Shown piece by piece: positions 52,152 to 60,671 of a stretch of DNA of 64,000 bases; the stretch's first letter is position 1; each line of letters starts with the position of its first letter. Source of the stretch: Hyphomicrobium sp. CS1GBMeth3 (GTDB lineage Bacteria > Pseudomonadota > Alphaproteobacteria > Rhizobiales > Hyphomicrobiaceae). Location: positions 1 through 64,000 of the forward strand of contig NZ_FPHO01000002.1 of the NCBI RefSeq assembly GCF_900117455.1, written 5' to 3'. The translations under genes and the position numbers were made by a program. The notes beneath the pieces were generated by a model that was not told the origin of the DNA, ran no database searches, and saw only the letters and a list, made by a program, of their open reading frames with translations.

Positions 52152-52182
52152 TGAGCCGCTCTCACCGAGGCGGCTCTTTTCA
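52152..52182 (+). terminator. Rho-independent terminator before the late region
   Basis: Stem GAGCCGC / GCGGCTC with a 9-base loop, then TTTTC. Closes the 51317-52054 transcript. Confidence 0.88.
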
Positions 52183-52187
52183 TTTCC

Positions 52188-52354
52188 GGTCGCAGTGCCG
52201 GGAAGAGACGACCCCAAGCTATAGGGCAGGCGCGGATCCGCACCGCCGCTCACGCGATGTTCCCTAAGCTTGGCGCGGGACAACCGCCTCCTGATCCGAG
52301 GCCGCTGCCGGGTTTGATCACCGGCTGATGTCGTCTCTTCCCGGCACTGCGACC
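52188..52354. repeat. Perfect 25-bp inverted repeat enclosing a structured 117-bp core
   Basis: Arms 52188-52212 (begins GGTCGCAGTGCCGGGAAGAG) and 52330-52354 are exact reverse complements. The core has a second stem, CCAAGCT (52214-52220) with AGCTTGG (52267-52273) extended by TAGGG / CCCTA. No ORF of note. It may be a structured RNA, a packaging (cos/pac) region, or a MITE-like element with terminal inverted repeats. Confidence 0.85.
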
Positions 52355-52359
52355 GTTTC

Positions 52360-52440
52360 GGTAGCGCGAGATCGGTGCCTTGCCGGTGCTAAAGGCGATC
52401 GATGGGGACTGATCTCGAATAGGGGACCGGCCCCGCTACC
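52360..52440 (+). ncRNA. Candidate three-way-junction RNA before terminase
   Basis: GGTAGCG (52360-52366) pairs with CGCTACC (52434-52440); inside, CGAGATC (52367-52373) pairs with GATCTCG (52411-52417), and GGGG..CCCC closes a small hairpin (52422-52434). It follows the 25-bp inverted repeat directly. Not a tRNA: there is no T loop. The fold is read by eye; the function is unknown. Confidence 0.5.
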
Positions 52441-52560
52441 TTTCGAACCGCCCGGCCTCGCCGAAAAGACGACGAGCCGAACACCCATGACAAGCTCCGA
52501 GCTTTCATCTTCGCGGCCTCACCTGATCGCGGGGCCGGGCGGCTATCTCAAGAGGCGCAC

Positions 52561-52713
52561 ATGACCGTTGCCGACCTCGAGGCCATCGTCGAGCGCCTGA
52601 GCGACATCAAGCGCGAGGTCATGGGCCAGCTCAGGGACGTCGAAGCCGATCTCTGTGAAGCCAAGCTCGCTCTGGCCCAGGTAAGGGCCCATCAACCTAA
52701 GCAGGCCCGCTGA
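52561..52713 (+). CDS. 50-aa coiled-coil phage protein
   Basis: MTVADLEAIVERLSDIKREV then MGQLRDVEADLCEAKLALAQ: one amphipathic helix. TGATG overlap with the following ORF. First gene of the packaging/morphogenesis run. Confidence 0.6.
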   Translation: MTVADLEAIVERLSDIKREVMGQLRDVEADLCEAKLALAQVRAHQPKQAR

Positions 52714-52892
52714 TGCGCATCCTCGCCCTCGCCATCGTTGCCTTGATCGGTGCCACCTCGGCCGCCATCGGTGGCCTTCATGAGGTGCCCGAGCACCCTA
52801 TGCCGCGCATGCCTGTCATCGGCTGGCCTCCGCTGCTCACCGATGCCGACGGCGCCCCGGTCAGCATCTCCGAGATCGAGCACTACGAATGA
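52713..52892 (+). CDS. 59-aa exported phage protein
   Basis: Signal/anchor segment MRILALAIVALIGATSAAIG, then a Pro-rich, acidic tail (HEVPEHPMPRMPVIGWPPLL). Start overlaps the previous stop; stop overlaps the terminase small subunit ATG (ATGA). Unknown; could be a small lipoprotein-like or lysis accessory. Confidence 0.55.
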   Translation: MRILALAIVALIGATSAAIGGLHEVPEHPMPRMPVIGWPPLLTDADGAPVSISEIEHYE

Positions 52893-53524
52893 CGAAACCG
52901 GCAGCAAAGACCAAGCCCGAGATCGATTGGGAAGGTATCGAGCGCGAATATCGCGCTGGGCAGCTTTCCGTCGTGGAGATCGGTCGCCAATTCGGGGTGA
53001 GCCATACCGCGATCAACAAGCGGGCGAAGAAAAACGGCTGGACCCGCGACCTCACCGAGAAGGTTCGGAAAGAGGTTTCAGCTCGCCTGGTTTCAGACGA
53101 GGTTTCAGCAACCAACGCGCGGGAGGCTGTCACCCTTGCCGCCGAGCGTGGTGTGCAGGTCGTCCGGAGCCATAGGAACGACATCTCTCAGGGTCGCGAG
53201 CGCGTCACCGAACTCATCGACGAGCTAAAGGAAGCGACGACCCATCGCGCGGAGATCGAGGCCGCCATTGAGGAAGAGACGGCGGGCGACAAGAATAGCG
53301 AGCGGCGCAACCGCATGCTGCGCGCCGTGGGGTTGCCGGCGCGAGCTGGCGTGATCCGAGAGTTGGCTACGGCGCTGAAGGCTCTGATCCCGCTCGAACG
53401 CCAAGCTTTCAACCTCGATGAGAAGGGTGAGCCGCCCAAGCTGACGCCGCGCGAGATCACTGCAGACATGACGCCCCAGGACGCAGCCGACGCCTATCAG
53501 GCATCACTGCACGATGGGGACTGA
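52889..53524 (+). CDS. terS: Terminase small subunit
   Basis: 211 aa. N-terminal HTH (GIEREYRAGQLSVVEIGRQFGVSHTAINKRAKKNGWTRDL) that recognises the packaging site, a central coiled-coil oligomerisation part and a C-terminal tail for the large subunit. Overlaps the large subunit gene by 11 nt. Confidence 0.88.
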   Translation: MTKPAAKTKPEIDWEGIEREYRAGQLSVVEIGRQFGVSHTAINKRAKKNGWTRDLTEKVRKEVSARLVSDEVSATNAREAVTLAAERGVQVVRSHRNDISQGRERVTELIDELKEATTHRAEIEAAIEEETAGDKNSERRNRMLRAVGLPARAGVIRELATALKALIPLERQAFNLDEKGEPPKLTPREITADMTPQDAADAYQASLHDGD

Positions 53525-55166
53525 GGTCTGGCCGCCCGACTATGTGTCGGCGCTCAGTAAGCGGCAGAAGCAACTCATAAGGGTCCGCTCGGACCCGAAG
53601 ATGCTTTACGGTGCCCGCGAGTTCTACCGCACTCATCCGGTGGAGTTCGTCGAGCACTGGATTGACACTTACGATCCCCGCAACGCCGGCAGCGACATGC
53701 CGACGCGACTGCCGTTCATCCCGTTTAAACGGCAACGCGATCTCGTCGAGTTCCTCCTGGCCTGCCTTGATGGCGAGGCCTCTGGTCTCGTCGAGAAGTG
53801 TCGCGACATGGGCGCGACGTGGATTTGCTGCGCGTTCTCTGTCTGGCTGTGGCTCTTCTGGCCGGGCGTGTCGATCGGGTGGGGGTCCCGCAAAGAGCAG
53901 CTTGTCGACAAGATCGGGGTTCCCGACAGCATCTTCCAAAAGATGCGCATGATCGTCATGGGTTTGCCGCGCGAGTTCTGGCCGGCCGGGTTCAGTCCAA
54001 AAGACCACATGACCTATATGAAGTTCGTCAACCCGGAGACGGGCGCGACGATCACCGGCGAGGCTGGCGATAACATCGGACGCGGCGGCAGAACCCGCAT
54101 CTACTTCAAGGACGAGAGCGCCCACTATGAGCGGCCGGAACTGATCGAGGCAGCGCTTGCCGACAACACCCGCGTGCAGATCGACATCTCGTCGGTCAAC
54201 GGCGTGGGCAACGTGTTTCATCGCCGGCGGATGAGCGGCAAGCTCTGGACGCCCGGCAAGCCCGTCGACCGCACCGTCGCGAACGTCTTCGTGATGGACT
54301 GGTCGGACCACCCGGCCAAAAATCAGGCGTGGTTCGATGAGCGCGAGGCGAAGGCTAAGGCCGACGGCCTGATGCACGTCTTCGAGCAGGAGGTGAAGCG
54401 CAACTACTCGGCCGCCGTCGCCGATATCGTCATCCCCGGCAAGTGGGTCGAGGCTGCGATCGATGCCCACAAAGCGATCGGCTTCGATGATAGCGGCGGA
54501 TGGATGGCTTCCCTCGATGTCGCCGACGAGGGCGGAGATCGCAATGCCTTTGCCAAGCGCAAGGGCGTGGTTTTGAAGTACCTCGAGGAGTGGGGCGAGC
54601 AGGATACCGGGCAGACCACGCGGCGGGCCATTGCCGGCTGCGAAGGGCATGGCCGCATCGACCTGCAATACGACTGCATCGGCGTCGGTGCTGGCGTAAA
54701 AGGCGAGGCTAACCGTCTGGCGCGAGACTCTGAGACGGCACGGAAGATCAAGAACGTCCGCTTTGTGCAGTGGAACGCAGGCGCGGCTGTGCAGGATCCC
54801 GAGGGATACGTCCTCGCCCGTCACGAAAAGCCCGACCGGGACACGCCGAAGAATGAGGACTTCTTCGCCAACCTAAAGGCTCAGGGATGGTGGGCGCTTC
54901 GCCGACGCTTTGAGAAGACGTATCGCGCTCGAACTGAGGGCATTCGCTTCGATCCGTCCGAACTGATCAGCTTGCCGTCAGACTTGCCGATGCTGCGGCA
55001 ACTCCAACAAGAGCTGAGCCAGCCGACAGTTAGCAAGGGCTCGCGGCTCAAGCTGGTGATCGACAAGAACCCGCCCGGTACCAGATCGCCAAACCTCGGC
55101 GACGCGGTGATGATGCTCTACTTCCCCTGCAAAGGTCAGGGTCGTCCGCTGGAGGATTGGCTTTGA
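53514..55166 (+). CDS. terL: Terminase large subunit
   Basis: 550 aa. Walker A variant EKCRDMGATW near 94-103, Walker B RIYFKDESAH near 195-204, C-terminal RNase H-like nuclease with ASLDVADEGGDRNAF (first catalytic Asp) and a late acidic GDAVMMLYFP. It cuts and pumps phage DNA into proheads. Standard position before the portal gene. Confidence 0.95.
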   Translation: MGTEVWPPDYVSALSKRQKQLIRVRSDPKMLYGAREFYRTHPVEFVEHWIDTYDPRNAGSDMPTRLPFIPFKRQRDLVEFLLACLDGEASGLVEKCRDMGATWICCAFSVWLWLFWPGVSIGWGSRKEQLVDKIGVPDSIFQKMRMIVMGLPREFWPAGFSPKDHMTYMKFVNPETGATITGEAGDNIGRGGRTRIYFKDESAHYERPELIEAALADNTRVQIDISSVNGVGNVFHRRRMSGKLWTPGKPVDRTVANVFVMDWSDHPAKNQAWFDEREAKAKADGLMHVFEQEVKRNYSAAVADIVIPGKWVEAAIDAHKAIGFDDSGGWMASLDVADEGGDRNAFAKRKGVVLKYLEEWGEQDTGQTTRRAIAGCEGHGRIDLQYDCIGVGAGVKGEANRLARDSETARKIKNVRFVQWNAGAAVQDPEGYVLARHEKPDRDTPKNEDFFANLKAQGWWALRRRFEKTYRARTEGIRFDPSELISLPSDLPMLRQLQQELSQPTVSKGSRLKLVIDKNPPGTRSPNLGDAVMMLYFPCKGQGRPLEDWL

Positions 55167-56617
55167 AGATCATCGACGGCTTGATCAACATGGTTGCGAA
55201 CCTCGCGGCCGGCAACTCCAAGCGCGTCTTCGATCAGTTCGTCGCCTCAGAGGTGCCGCCTCAGCAACTCAACGCCATGTATCGCGGCGACTGGCTGTCC
55301 CGAAAGGTCGTCGACCTGCCGGTGAAAGACATTATGCGGCCGTGGCGCGGGTGGCAGGCCGAGGCCGATCAGATCTCGGCTATCGAAGAGACCGAGAAGC
55401 GGCACAACATCCGCGTCAAGATAGCGACCGCGCTCATCTATGATCGCCTTTACGGTGGCGCCGCCATTGTCATCGGTGGCGGGCGACTAGTGTCACCAAT
55501 GACGGAATTGAAGCCCGAGCATGTCACCCGTGGCGGGCTTCGGCACATCACCCCGCTTCGCCGCATTGATATTCAGCCGGCCGAGGCCGAGACCGATCCC
55601 CTCTCTGAGAACTTTGGGCTGCCGAAGTATTACACCCTCAAGAGCGACCGCGGATCCGTCGACATTCACCCCTCGCGCGTTATCCGCATCGTCGGCACAC
55701 CACGGCACGACATCGAGACCAATCCGGAGTGCTGGGGCGACAGCATACTGCAAGTCATCAGCGATGCCCTTAAGAACGCCGGCCTTGCGATGACAGGCGT
55801 TGCCGAGTTGATCCACGAGGCTAAGGTCGACGTCGTGAAGATGCACGACATGATGGAGATGTTGGCTACCAACGAGGGCACGGCTCAGCTCGTCAAGCGC
55901 TTCCAGAATGCCAGCCTTCTGAAGAGCATCAACAACACTTTGCTGCTCGACAAGAACGACGACTGGGACCGGAAGCAGACGAGCTTCGCTGGCCTGCCGG
56001 ATCTGATCCAGGCCTATCTGCAGATCGTCGCCGGCGCGTCCGACATTCCCGTCACGCGCTTGCTCGGCACTTCTCCGAAGGGTCTCAACTCGACGGGCGA
56101 GCACGACACTCGCAATTATTACGACTTCCTCGATGGCCTGCGCGTCGACGTTCTGCAGCCGATCCTTGACCGTCTCGACCCCTTCCTCTGGTGTGATGCC
56201 ATCGGCTCTGTGCCCCCCGATGCCTTCTTCGAGTTCAATCCGCTCTGGCAGATGACCGAGAAGGAAAAGGCCGACATCTCCAAGCTGAAGTCGGAGACGA
56301 CCAAGAACTACGCCAGTCTTGGCCTCATGCCCGAAGAGCCCTTCGCGCGTGCACTCATCAACCAGTTGATCGAGGACGGCACCTATCCCGGTCTTGAGGC
56401 CGAAATAGGCGACCTTCTCGAATCCGACGAGCCAATCGTCCCGGAGGACGTGCCCGATGATGACGTTCGACCTTCCGGCAATGGTCCGCGCAAGGCTGAA
56501 GCGTCGGGTGGTTCTGCGCGAGATCGGGCCATTGATTGGGGTCGAGCTCGATCTGAGGCGTTCGCTGGGCTTGATGATCTCTTCGATCCTGAAGGAAGCC
56601 CGCGGACCACTCACTGA
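55163..56617 (+). CDS. Phage portal protein (DUF1073-like)
   Basis: 484 aa. FDQFVASEVPPQQLNAMYRGDWLSRKVVDLPVKDIMRPWRGW and DIPVTRLLGTSPKGLNSTGEHDTRNYYDFLDGLR are core motifs of this portal class. Start taken as TTG 55163 because GGAGG lies 7 bases ahead and TTTGA couples it to terL; TTG 55157 and ATG 55190 are alternatives. The last 53 codons overlap the MuF gene by 161 nt. Confidence 0.92.
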   Translation: MKIIDGLINMVANLAAGNSKRVFDQFVASEVPPQQLNAMYRGDWLSRKVVDLPVKDIMRPWRGWQAEADQISAIEETEKRHNIRVKIATALIYDRLYGGAAIVIGGGRLVSPMTELKPEHVTRGGLRHITPLRRIDIQPAEAETDPLSENFGLPKYYTLKSDRGSVDIHPSRVIRIVGTPRHDIETNPECWGDSILQVISDALKNAGLAMTGVAELIHEAKVDVVKMHDMMEMLATNEGTAQLVKRFQNASLLKSINNTLLLDKNDDWDRKQTSFAGLPDLIQAYLQIVAGASDIPVTRLLGTSPKGLNSTGEHDTRNYYDFLDGLRVDVLQPILDRLDPFLWCDAIGSVPPDAFFEFNPLWQMTEKEKADISKLKSETTKNYASLGLMPEEPFARALINQLIEDGTYPGLEAEIGDLLESDEPIVPEDVPDDDVRPSGNGPRKAEASGGSARDRAIDWGRARSEAFAGLDDLFDPEGSPRTTH

Positions 56618-57284
56618 GGTTATCCGCCAAGAGCGGGAGGCCTACGCCGCGGCGAACGCTGGCGTGCCGATCCAAATCGGCGACGACATCGGCGGGCGCA
56701 TCCGGGCGATCCTCGAGGGGTTGCGTGAGACCGCTGAGCGTGCCGCTGCGGCGGCCGAGGATGCCGTTCGCCGCACGATGCGCCGCGAGAGTGTTCGGCA
56801 CATGCGCCGGTGGGTCGGATCGATCCGCACGTCGACCAGTATCGACGTCGGGGCGTTGGTCTCTGAAGCCGATATGGTCGAATTGCTCTCGGTTCGTAGC
56901 GAAGAGTTCGCCCGGCTGATCCGCAACGTGTCCGAGGATGTGCGAACCCGCATCGCGCAGGAAACGATCCGGGCCATCACTGAAGGCCGGACAAACGAGA
57001 ACATCGCTCGATCGCTCACCCAGATCGAGGGCATCGGGCGGGGCAGGGCAAAGCTCATCGCGCGCGACCAGGCGTCAAAGCTCAACGCAGCGATGAACGA
57101 GTTCCGTCAGCGGCAGGCTGGCATCACGAAATACAAGTGGCGTTCGATGATGGACCCTCCCCGGGCTCGCGAGAACCATATGGACCGCAACGACAAGATC
57201 TTTGAGTGGTCGAAGCCGCCTTCTGACGGGCATCCGGGTCACGCGATCAATTGCCGGTGCCGTGCTTTGGCAGTGCTCGAATGA
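56457..57284 (+). CDS. Phage head morphogenesis protein (Mu gpF-like)
   Basis: 275 aa. Helical N-terminus and the MuF C-terminal domain GRAKLIARDQASKLNAAMNEFRQRQAGITKYKWRSMMDPPRARENHMDRND with the end GHAINCRCRA. The ATG has GGAGGA at good spacing, inside the portal gene. Connects portal and capsid assembly. Confidence 0.92.
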   Translation: MMTFDLPAMVRARLKRRVVLREIGPLIGVELDLRRSLGLMISSILKEARGPLTEVIRQEREAYAAANAGVPIQIGDDIGGRIRAILEGLRETAERAAAAAEDAVRRTMRRESVRHMRRWVGSIRTSTSIDVGALVSEADMVELLSVRSEEFARLIRNVSEDVRTRIAQETIRAITEGRTNENIARSLTQIEGIGRGRAKLIARDQASKLNAAMNEFRQRQAGITKYKWRSMMDPPRARENHMDRNDKIFEWSKPPSDGHPGHAINCRCRALAVLE

Positions 57285-57484
57285 TACGCGCTGCCGAGGT
57301 CGAAAGGCTTGCCCTTGAGCTCTGGCGCGAGCGCGAGATGCAATTCCCCGCCTTCTGCCGACGCATGACGCCCGACGCCCTCGACCGCTCGACGGGAGCT
57401 TGGGAAGGCATGATGAACCGGGCGGCAAAGCTCATCGCGGCGAACAGCGCTGCACCATCAACAGTGACGCCGCTTCACCGCTGA
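57281..57484 (+). CDS. Small phage protein
   Basis: 67 aa helical: MIRAAEVERLALELWREREMQFPAFCRRMTPDALDRSTGAWEG. ATGA overlap with the MuF gene. Unknown. Confidence 0.6.
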   Translation: MIRAAEVERLALELWREREMQFPAFCRRMTPDALDRSTGAWEGMMNRAAKLIAANSAAPSTVTPLHR

Positions 57485-57493
57485 GGTCCTGAC

Positions 57494-59146
57494 ATGCTCG
57501 ACCGCACGCAGACCGTCTCGAAAGGGCGGCGCATCGTCATGCTTCGGGCAACGCCCGATACGCAGCATGCGCTCCGCGAGTGGGCGATCGCTCAGGGCTT
57601 CGATCTGGCCTGGAGCCACAGCGGATGGCCGCAGACGAATTGGGACTTTGATTTCCACGTAACCCTGCTCGCCACCGAGAATGCAGTCTCTATTCCGGAG
57701 GGCGCGCGATGGATCGAGCCGGTGACTGTCGAGGCCTCGGGCTTCGATGTGTTCGGTGTCGATGACCGCGTGCCGGTATTGCGTCTCGCGGATCACCAGA
57801 CGCTCACCGCCATGCGGGAGTTCTTCATCACCTCTTACGGCGCGAAGCCGACCTTCGCGGATTTCAAGCCGCACGTCTCGCTTTCCTACAAATGGCCCGG
57901 CGAGCCTGCCGTGGACAGCCTTGCGCCACCTCCATTCCCGCTCGTCTTCGACTTCCTCGTCGTCGGCCTCTTCGCCCCGAAGGCAAAAGTAAAGGATGGC
58001 GCCATGCCCGATTTCAGAACCGTCGTGATGCTCGACAAGGCCGAGATCTCGGGCACGCGCATCACGCGCGATGGTTACATGGTGGCCGATGTCCGCGCCG
58101 CCCGCTCGGGAATTCAGCAGTACGCAGGTCACGAGGTCGGGCGTCCCGATCTTGAAACCGTCAACGTCTATCGGCCGGAAGAAGAGGTGTTCAACAAGGA
58201 CAGCCTCGCCAGCTACGCGTTCAAACCGGTCACGATCAATCACCCGACGTCGGCCGTCACGGCGGACAACTGGAAGCAACTCAGCGTCGGCAACGTCGGC
58301 GGCGAGGTGGCCCGCGATGGTGGCTTCGTTCGGGTGCCGCTCGTGCTCATGGACGCTCAGGCCATCGAGGCCGTTAAAAGCGGCGTGCGTGAGATCTCGA
58401 TGGGCTACGATGTTCGCCTCGAGTTTGCCGACGGCGTAACGCCTAACGGCCAGAAGTACCAAGCCATTCAGCGAGACATTCGGATCAACCATGCGGCGCT
58501 CGTCGAGCGCGGGCGCGCTGGTCCGGCATGTCGCATCGGGGACAAGGGCACTCCCGATGCGAAGAGTGAGCGTGAGCCCGCCACCATTGGAGACCAGACC
58601 ATGACCACTCGCAACATTACGGTGGACGGGATCACGATCGCCGTCACCGATCAGGGTGCCCAGGCCATCGAGAAGCTGCAGAAGCAGCTCGGTGACAGCA
58701 CGAAGCTTCTCGCCGACGCCAACGCCGCGCTCGACACGCTGAAGGCCGACAAGGCAAAGCTGGTCGAGGATCACGCCAAGGCGCTCAAGGACGTCGAGGC
58801 CAAGATCCCGACCGCAGATCAGATGGAGGCCATGCTCGACAAGCGCTCGGCGCTCATCGACCAGGCGAAGACCCTCGCTCCGAGCCTTGCCGACAGCTTC
58901 AAGGGCAAGTCGGCTGCCGAAGTCCGCAAGGCAGTCGTCACGTCCAAGCTCGGCGACGACGCCGTGAAGGGCAAGGACGACGCGTTCATCTCGGCACAGT
59001 TCGATACCCTCGTTCTGATCGGTGGCGCCACCGATGGCGCTGATCAGATCCGCGATGCGCTCAAGGGCGGCATCGTTGCCACCAATGACGCAGATCGTCT
59101 GCGCGACGAGACGCTGAAGAAGCAGCGCGAGGCCTGGGCGTCGTAA
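57494..59146 (+). CDS. Acb1-like 2H phosphodiesterase fused to DUF2213 prohead protease and scaffold
   Basis: 550 aa with three parts. Residues 1-165 form a 2H phosphoesterase: HVT at 55-57 (DFDFHVTLLATE) and HVS at 127-129 (FKPHVSLSYKW), as in the anti-CBASS Acb1 family that destroys cyclic nucleotide signals. Residues about 171-360 are the DUF2213 prohead protease (GTRITRDGYMVADVRAARSGIQQYAGHEVG; VKSGVREISMGY). Residues 370-550 are a coiled-coil scaffold. Internal starts exist for the second (58004) and third (58601) parts. Confidence 0.85.
   Translation: MLDRTQTVSKGRRIVMLRATPDTQHALREWAIAQGFDLAWSHSGWPQTNWDFDFHVTLLATENAVSIPEGARWIEPVTVEASGFDVFGVDDRVPVLRLADHQTLTAMREFFITSYGAKPTFADFKPHVSLSYKWPGEPAVDSLAPPPFPLVFDFLVVGLFAPKAKVKDGAMPDFRTVVMLDKAEISGTRITRDGYMVADVRAARSGIQQYAGHEVGRPDLETVNVYRPEEEVFNKDSLASYAFKPVTINHPTSAVTADNWKQLSVGNVGGEVARDGGFVRVPLVLMDAQAIEAVKSGVREISMGYDVRLEFADGVTPNGQKYQAIQRDIRINHAALVERGRAGPACRIGDKGTPDAKSEREPATIGDQTMTTRNITVDGITIAVTDQGAQAIEKLQKQLGDSTKLLADANAALDTLKADKAKLVEDHAKALKDVEAKIPTADQMEAMLDKRSALIDQAKTLAPSLADSFKGKSAAEVRKAVVTSKLGDDAVKGKDDAFISAQFDTLVLIGGATDGADQIRDALKGGIVATNDADRLRDETLKKQREAWAS
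58004..59146 (+). CDS. Nested start: prohead protease plus scaffold without the 2H domain
   Basis: In-frame ATG (codon 171) with AAAGGA about 8 bases ahead; starts MPDFRTVVMLDKAEISGTRI, where DUF2213 proteins normally begin. 380 aa. It would let the phage make protease separately from the 2H fusion. Confidence 0.55.
   Translation: MPDFRTVVMLDKAEISGTRITRDGYMVADVRAARSGIQQYAGHEVGRPDLETVNVYRPEEEVFNKDSLASYAFKPVTINHPTSAVTADNWKQLSVGNVGGEVARDGGFVRVPLVLMDAQAIEAVKSGVREISMGYDVRLEFADGVTPNGQKYQAIQRDIRINHAALVERGRAGPACRIGDKGTPDAKSEREPATIGDQTMTTRNITVDGITIAVTDQGAQAIEKLQKQLGDSTKLLADANAALDTLKADKAKLVEDHAKALKDVEAKIPTADQMEAMLDKRSALIDQAKTLAPSLADSFKGKSAAEVRKAVVTSKLGDDAVKGKDDAFISAQFDTLVLIGGATDGADQIRDALKGGIVATNDADRLRDETLKKQREAWAS
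58601..59146 (+). CDS. Nested start: scaffold protein
   Basis: In-frame ATG (codon 370) with GGAGA 8 bases ahead, MTTRNITVDGITIAVTDQGA, then a coiled coil AIEKLQKQLGDSTKLLADANAALDTLKADKAKLVEDHAKAL. 181 aa. Same trick as lambda C/Nu3, where the scaffold is the 3' part of the protease gene. Confidence 0.65.
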   Translation: MTTRNITVDGITIAVTDQGAQAIEKLQKQLGDSTKLLADANAALDTLKADKAKLVEDHAKALKDVEAKIPTADQMEAMLDKRSALIDQAKTLAPSLADSFKGKSAAEVRKAVVTSKLGDDAVKGKDDAFISAQFDTLVLIGGATDGADQIRDALKGGIVATNDADRLRDETLKKQREAWAS

Positions 59147-59190
59147 GGCGCCCCGTTTCCCACAACCTCGGCACATAGGAGACAGGAACC

Positions 59191-59628
59191 ATGGGTAACG
59201 TTCAGCCCAACTACAACGCTGCGCCCGATATTGGCTACGAGGGTCAGATTGCTGACATGCGGTCCTACGAGGCCGTGTCGCGCATCTGCGAGGACGCCAC
59301 TCTCGCGTTCGGTCGCGCCGTCATCCGCGGCACGGCTGACAATCAGGTGAAAGTCGGCGCCGCTGGCAAGTTCGTCGGCATCACCATGCGCGACATCACC
59401 CTGCCGGCAGCGAACAACGACGCCTACAAGCAGGGCAACACTGTCGCGGTGATGACCCGCGGCACGATGTTCGCCATCCCGGGCGCGAACGTCGCTGACG
59501 GCGATGCCGTCTACTACACGGCGACCGGTGCTCTCACGAACGTCGCGACCGACAACACGCTCATCCCGAACGCGGTCTGGGAGCGGACCACATCCTCGGG
59601 CAACCTCGGCCTCATCCGTCTGCAGTAA
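59191..59628 (+). CDS. Capsid decoration/structural cement protein (Gp24/DUF2190-like)
   Basis: 145 aa: NYNAAPDIGYEGQIADM...AFGRAVIRGTADNQVKVGAAGKFVGITMRDITLPAANND and a beta-rich end. This is the small cement protein usually found right before the DUF2184 capsid gene. GGAGACAGGAACC precedes the ATG. Confidence 0.88.
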   Translation: MGNVQPNYNAAPDIGYEGQIADMRSYEAVSRICEDATLAFGRAVIRGTADNQVKVGAAGKFVGITMRDITLPAANNDAYKQGNTVAVMTRGTMFAIPGANVADGDAVYYTATGALTNVATDNTLIPNAVWERTTSSGNLGLIRLQ

Positions 59629-59672
59629 CGGGCCGCCGCCTCCATCCCCGCTCAAGCGAAAGGAACTTCGCA

Positions 59673-60605
59673 ATGAAAATGCTCGACGCCCAGGCGGCGC
59701 TCAGCTTCGTCATCTCGCAGACGTCGCACGTTGAGAGCCAGGTCTGGAAGAAGCTCTATCCGGATATCACCTATCCGGAGTTCGTGCCGATCGACGAGAG
59801 CGCTCATCCCTGGGCGACGACCGTCACCTACTTCTCGGCCGACTACACCGGCAAGGCTGCGTGGATTCACAGCTTCGCGCAGGACTTCCCGATGGTGAAC
59901 GGGAACCGCACCAAGCACGAGACCGAAGTCGCCATGGGCGGCATCGGCTACGGCTACAACCTGCAGGAGATCAGCCAGGCTGCGATGCTCGGCATCCCCC
60001 TGACGGCAGACCTCGCCATCGCCTCGCGCGACGCTTACGAGCGTCATTGCGAGGAAGTCGCCTACGTCGGCGATACGCAGAAGGGCTATTCCGGCCTTCT
60101 GAACACCTCGGCCGTCGATACGGCGGACGTGGCGGACGGCGCGAGCACGGATCCCGAGTGGAACACCAAGACGCCCGACGAGATCCTCGCCGACATCAAC
60201 GAGGCGCTGCTCGACGTCTACCTCGACAGCAACACCATCGAGTTGGCGGACACGCTCCTGCTGCCGCCCTCGCGCTACAGCTACATCGCGACGACCCGCC
60301 TCGATGCCACGATGACGACGACGATCCTTGAGCACGTCATGCGCGTCAACGCCTACACGGCGCAGACGGGCCGGCAGCTCAAGATCCGAGCGCTTCGTCA
60401 GCTCGAGACGGCCGGCGCTGGCGGAACGAAGCGCATGGTGGCTTATCGGCGCGATCCGCTCGTGCTGAAGCTGCATCGCCCGATGCCGCTCCGCTTCTTC
60501 CCGGTCCAGCAGATCATGCTGGATTACAAGGTGCCGGCTGCCTACCGCATCGGCGGCACTGACATCCGCCGCCCCGGCGCCGTTCGCTATCGCGACGGCA
60601 TCTAA
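59673..60605 (+). CDS. Major capsid protein (DUF2184)
   Basis: 310 aa. HVESQVWKKLYPDITYPEFVPIDESAHPWATTVTYFSADYTGKAAWI and LPPSRYSYIATTRLDATMTTTILEHVMRVN match the DUF2184 capsid family (HK97-like fold). Forms the icosahedral shell; assembled by the scaffold and protease just upstream. Confidence 0.93.
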   Translation: MKMLDAQAALSFVISQTSHVESQVWKKLYPDITYPEFVPIDESAHPWATTVTYFSADYTGKAAWIHSFAQDFPMVNGNRTKHETEVAMGGIGYGYNLQEISQAAMLGIPLTADLAIASRDAYERHCEEVAYVGDTQKGYSGLLNTSAVDTADVADGASTDPEWNTKTPDEILADINEALLDVYLDSNTIELADTLLLPPSRYSYIATTRLDATMTTTILEHVMRVNAYTAQTGRQLKIRALRQLETAGAGGTKRMVAYRRDPLVLKLHRPMPLRFFPVQQIMLDYKVPAAYRIGGTDIRRPGAVRYRDGI

Positions 60606-60671
60606 GGCGCACCGCGCGGGGGCAAACGCTCCCGCGCGTCCACGGCTCCACAGAACACAGGGAAACCAGAC

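Noticed and set aside
52360..52440. Possible tRNA because of the 7-bp GGTAGCG/CGCTACC stem
   Set aside because: No T arm with TTCGA loop and no anticodon arm; inner stems are 7 and 4 bp in wrong positions.
52328..52564. 78-codon plus-strand ORF before the 50-aa coiled-coil gene
   Set aside because: Covers the inverted repeat and three-way-junction stems; no ribosome site or protein-like pattern.
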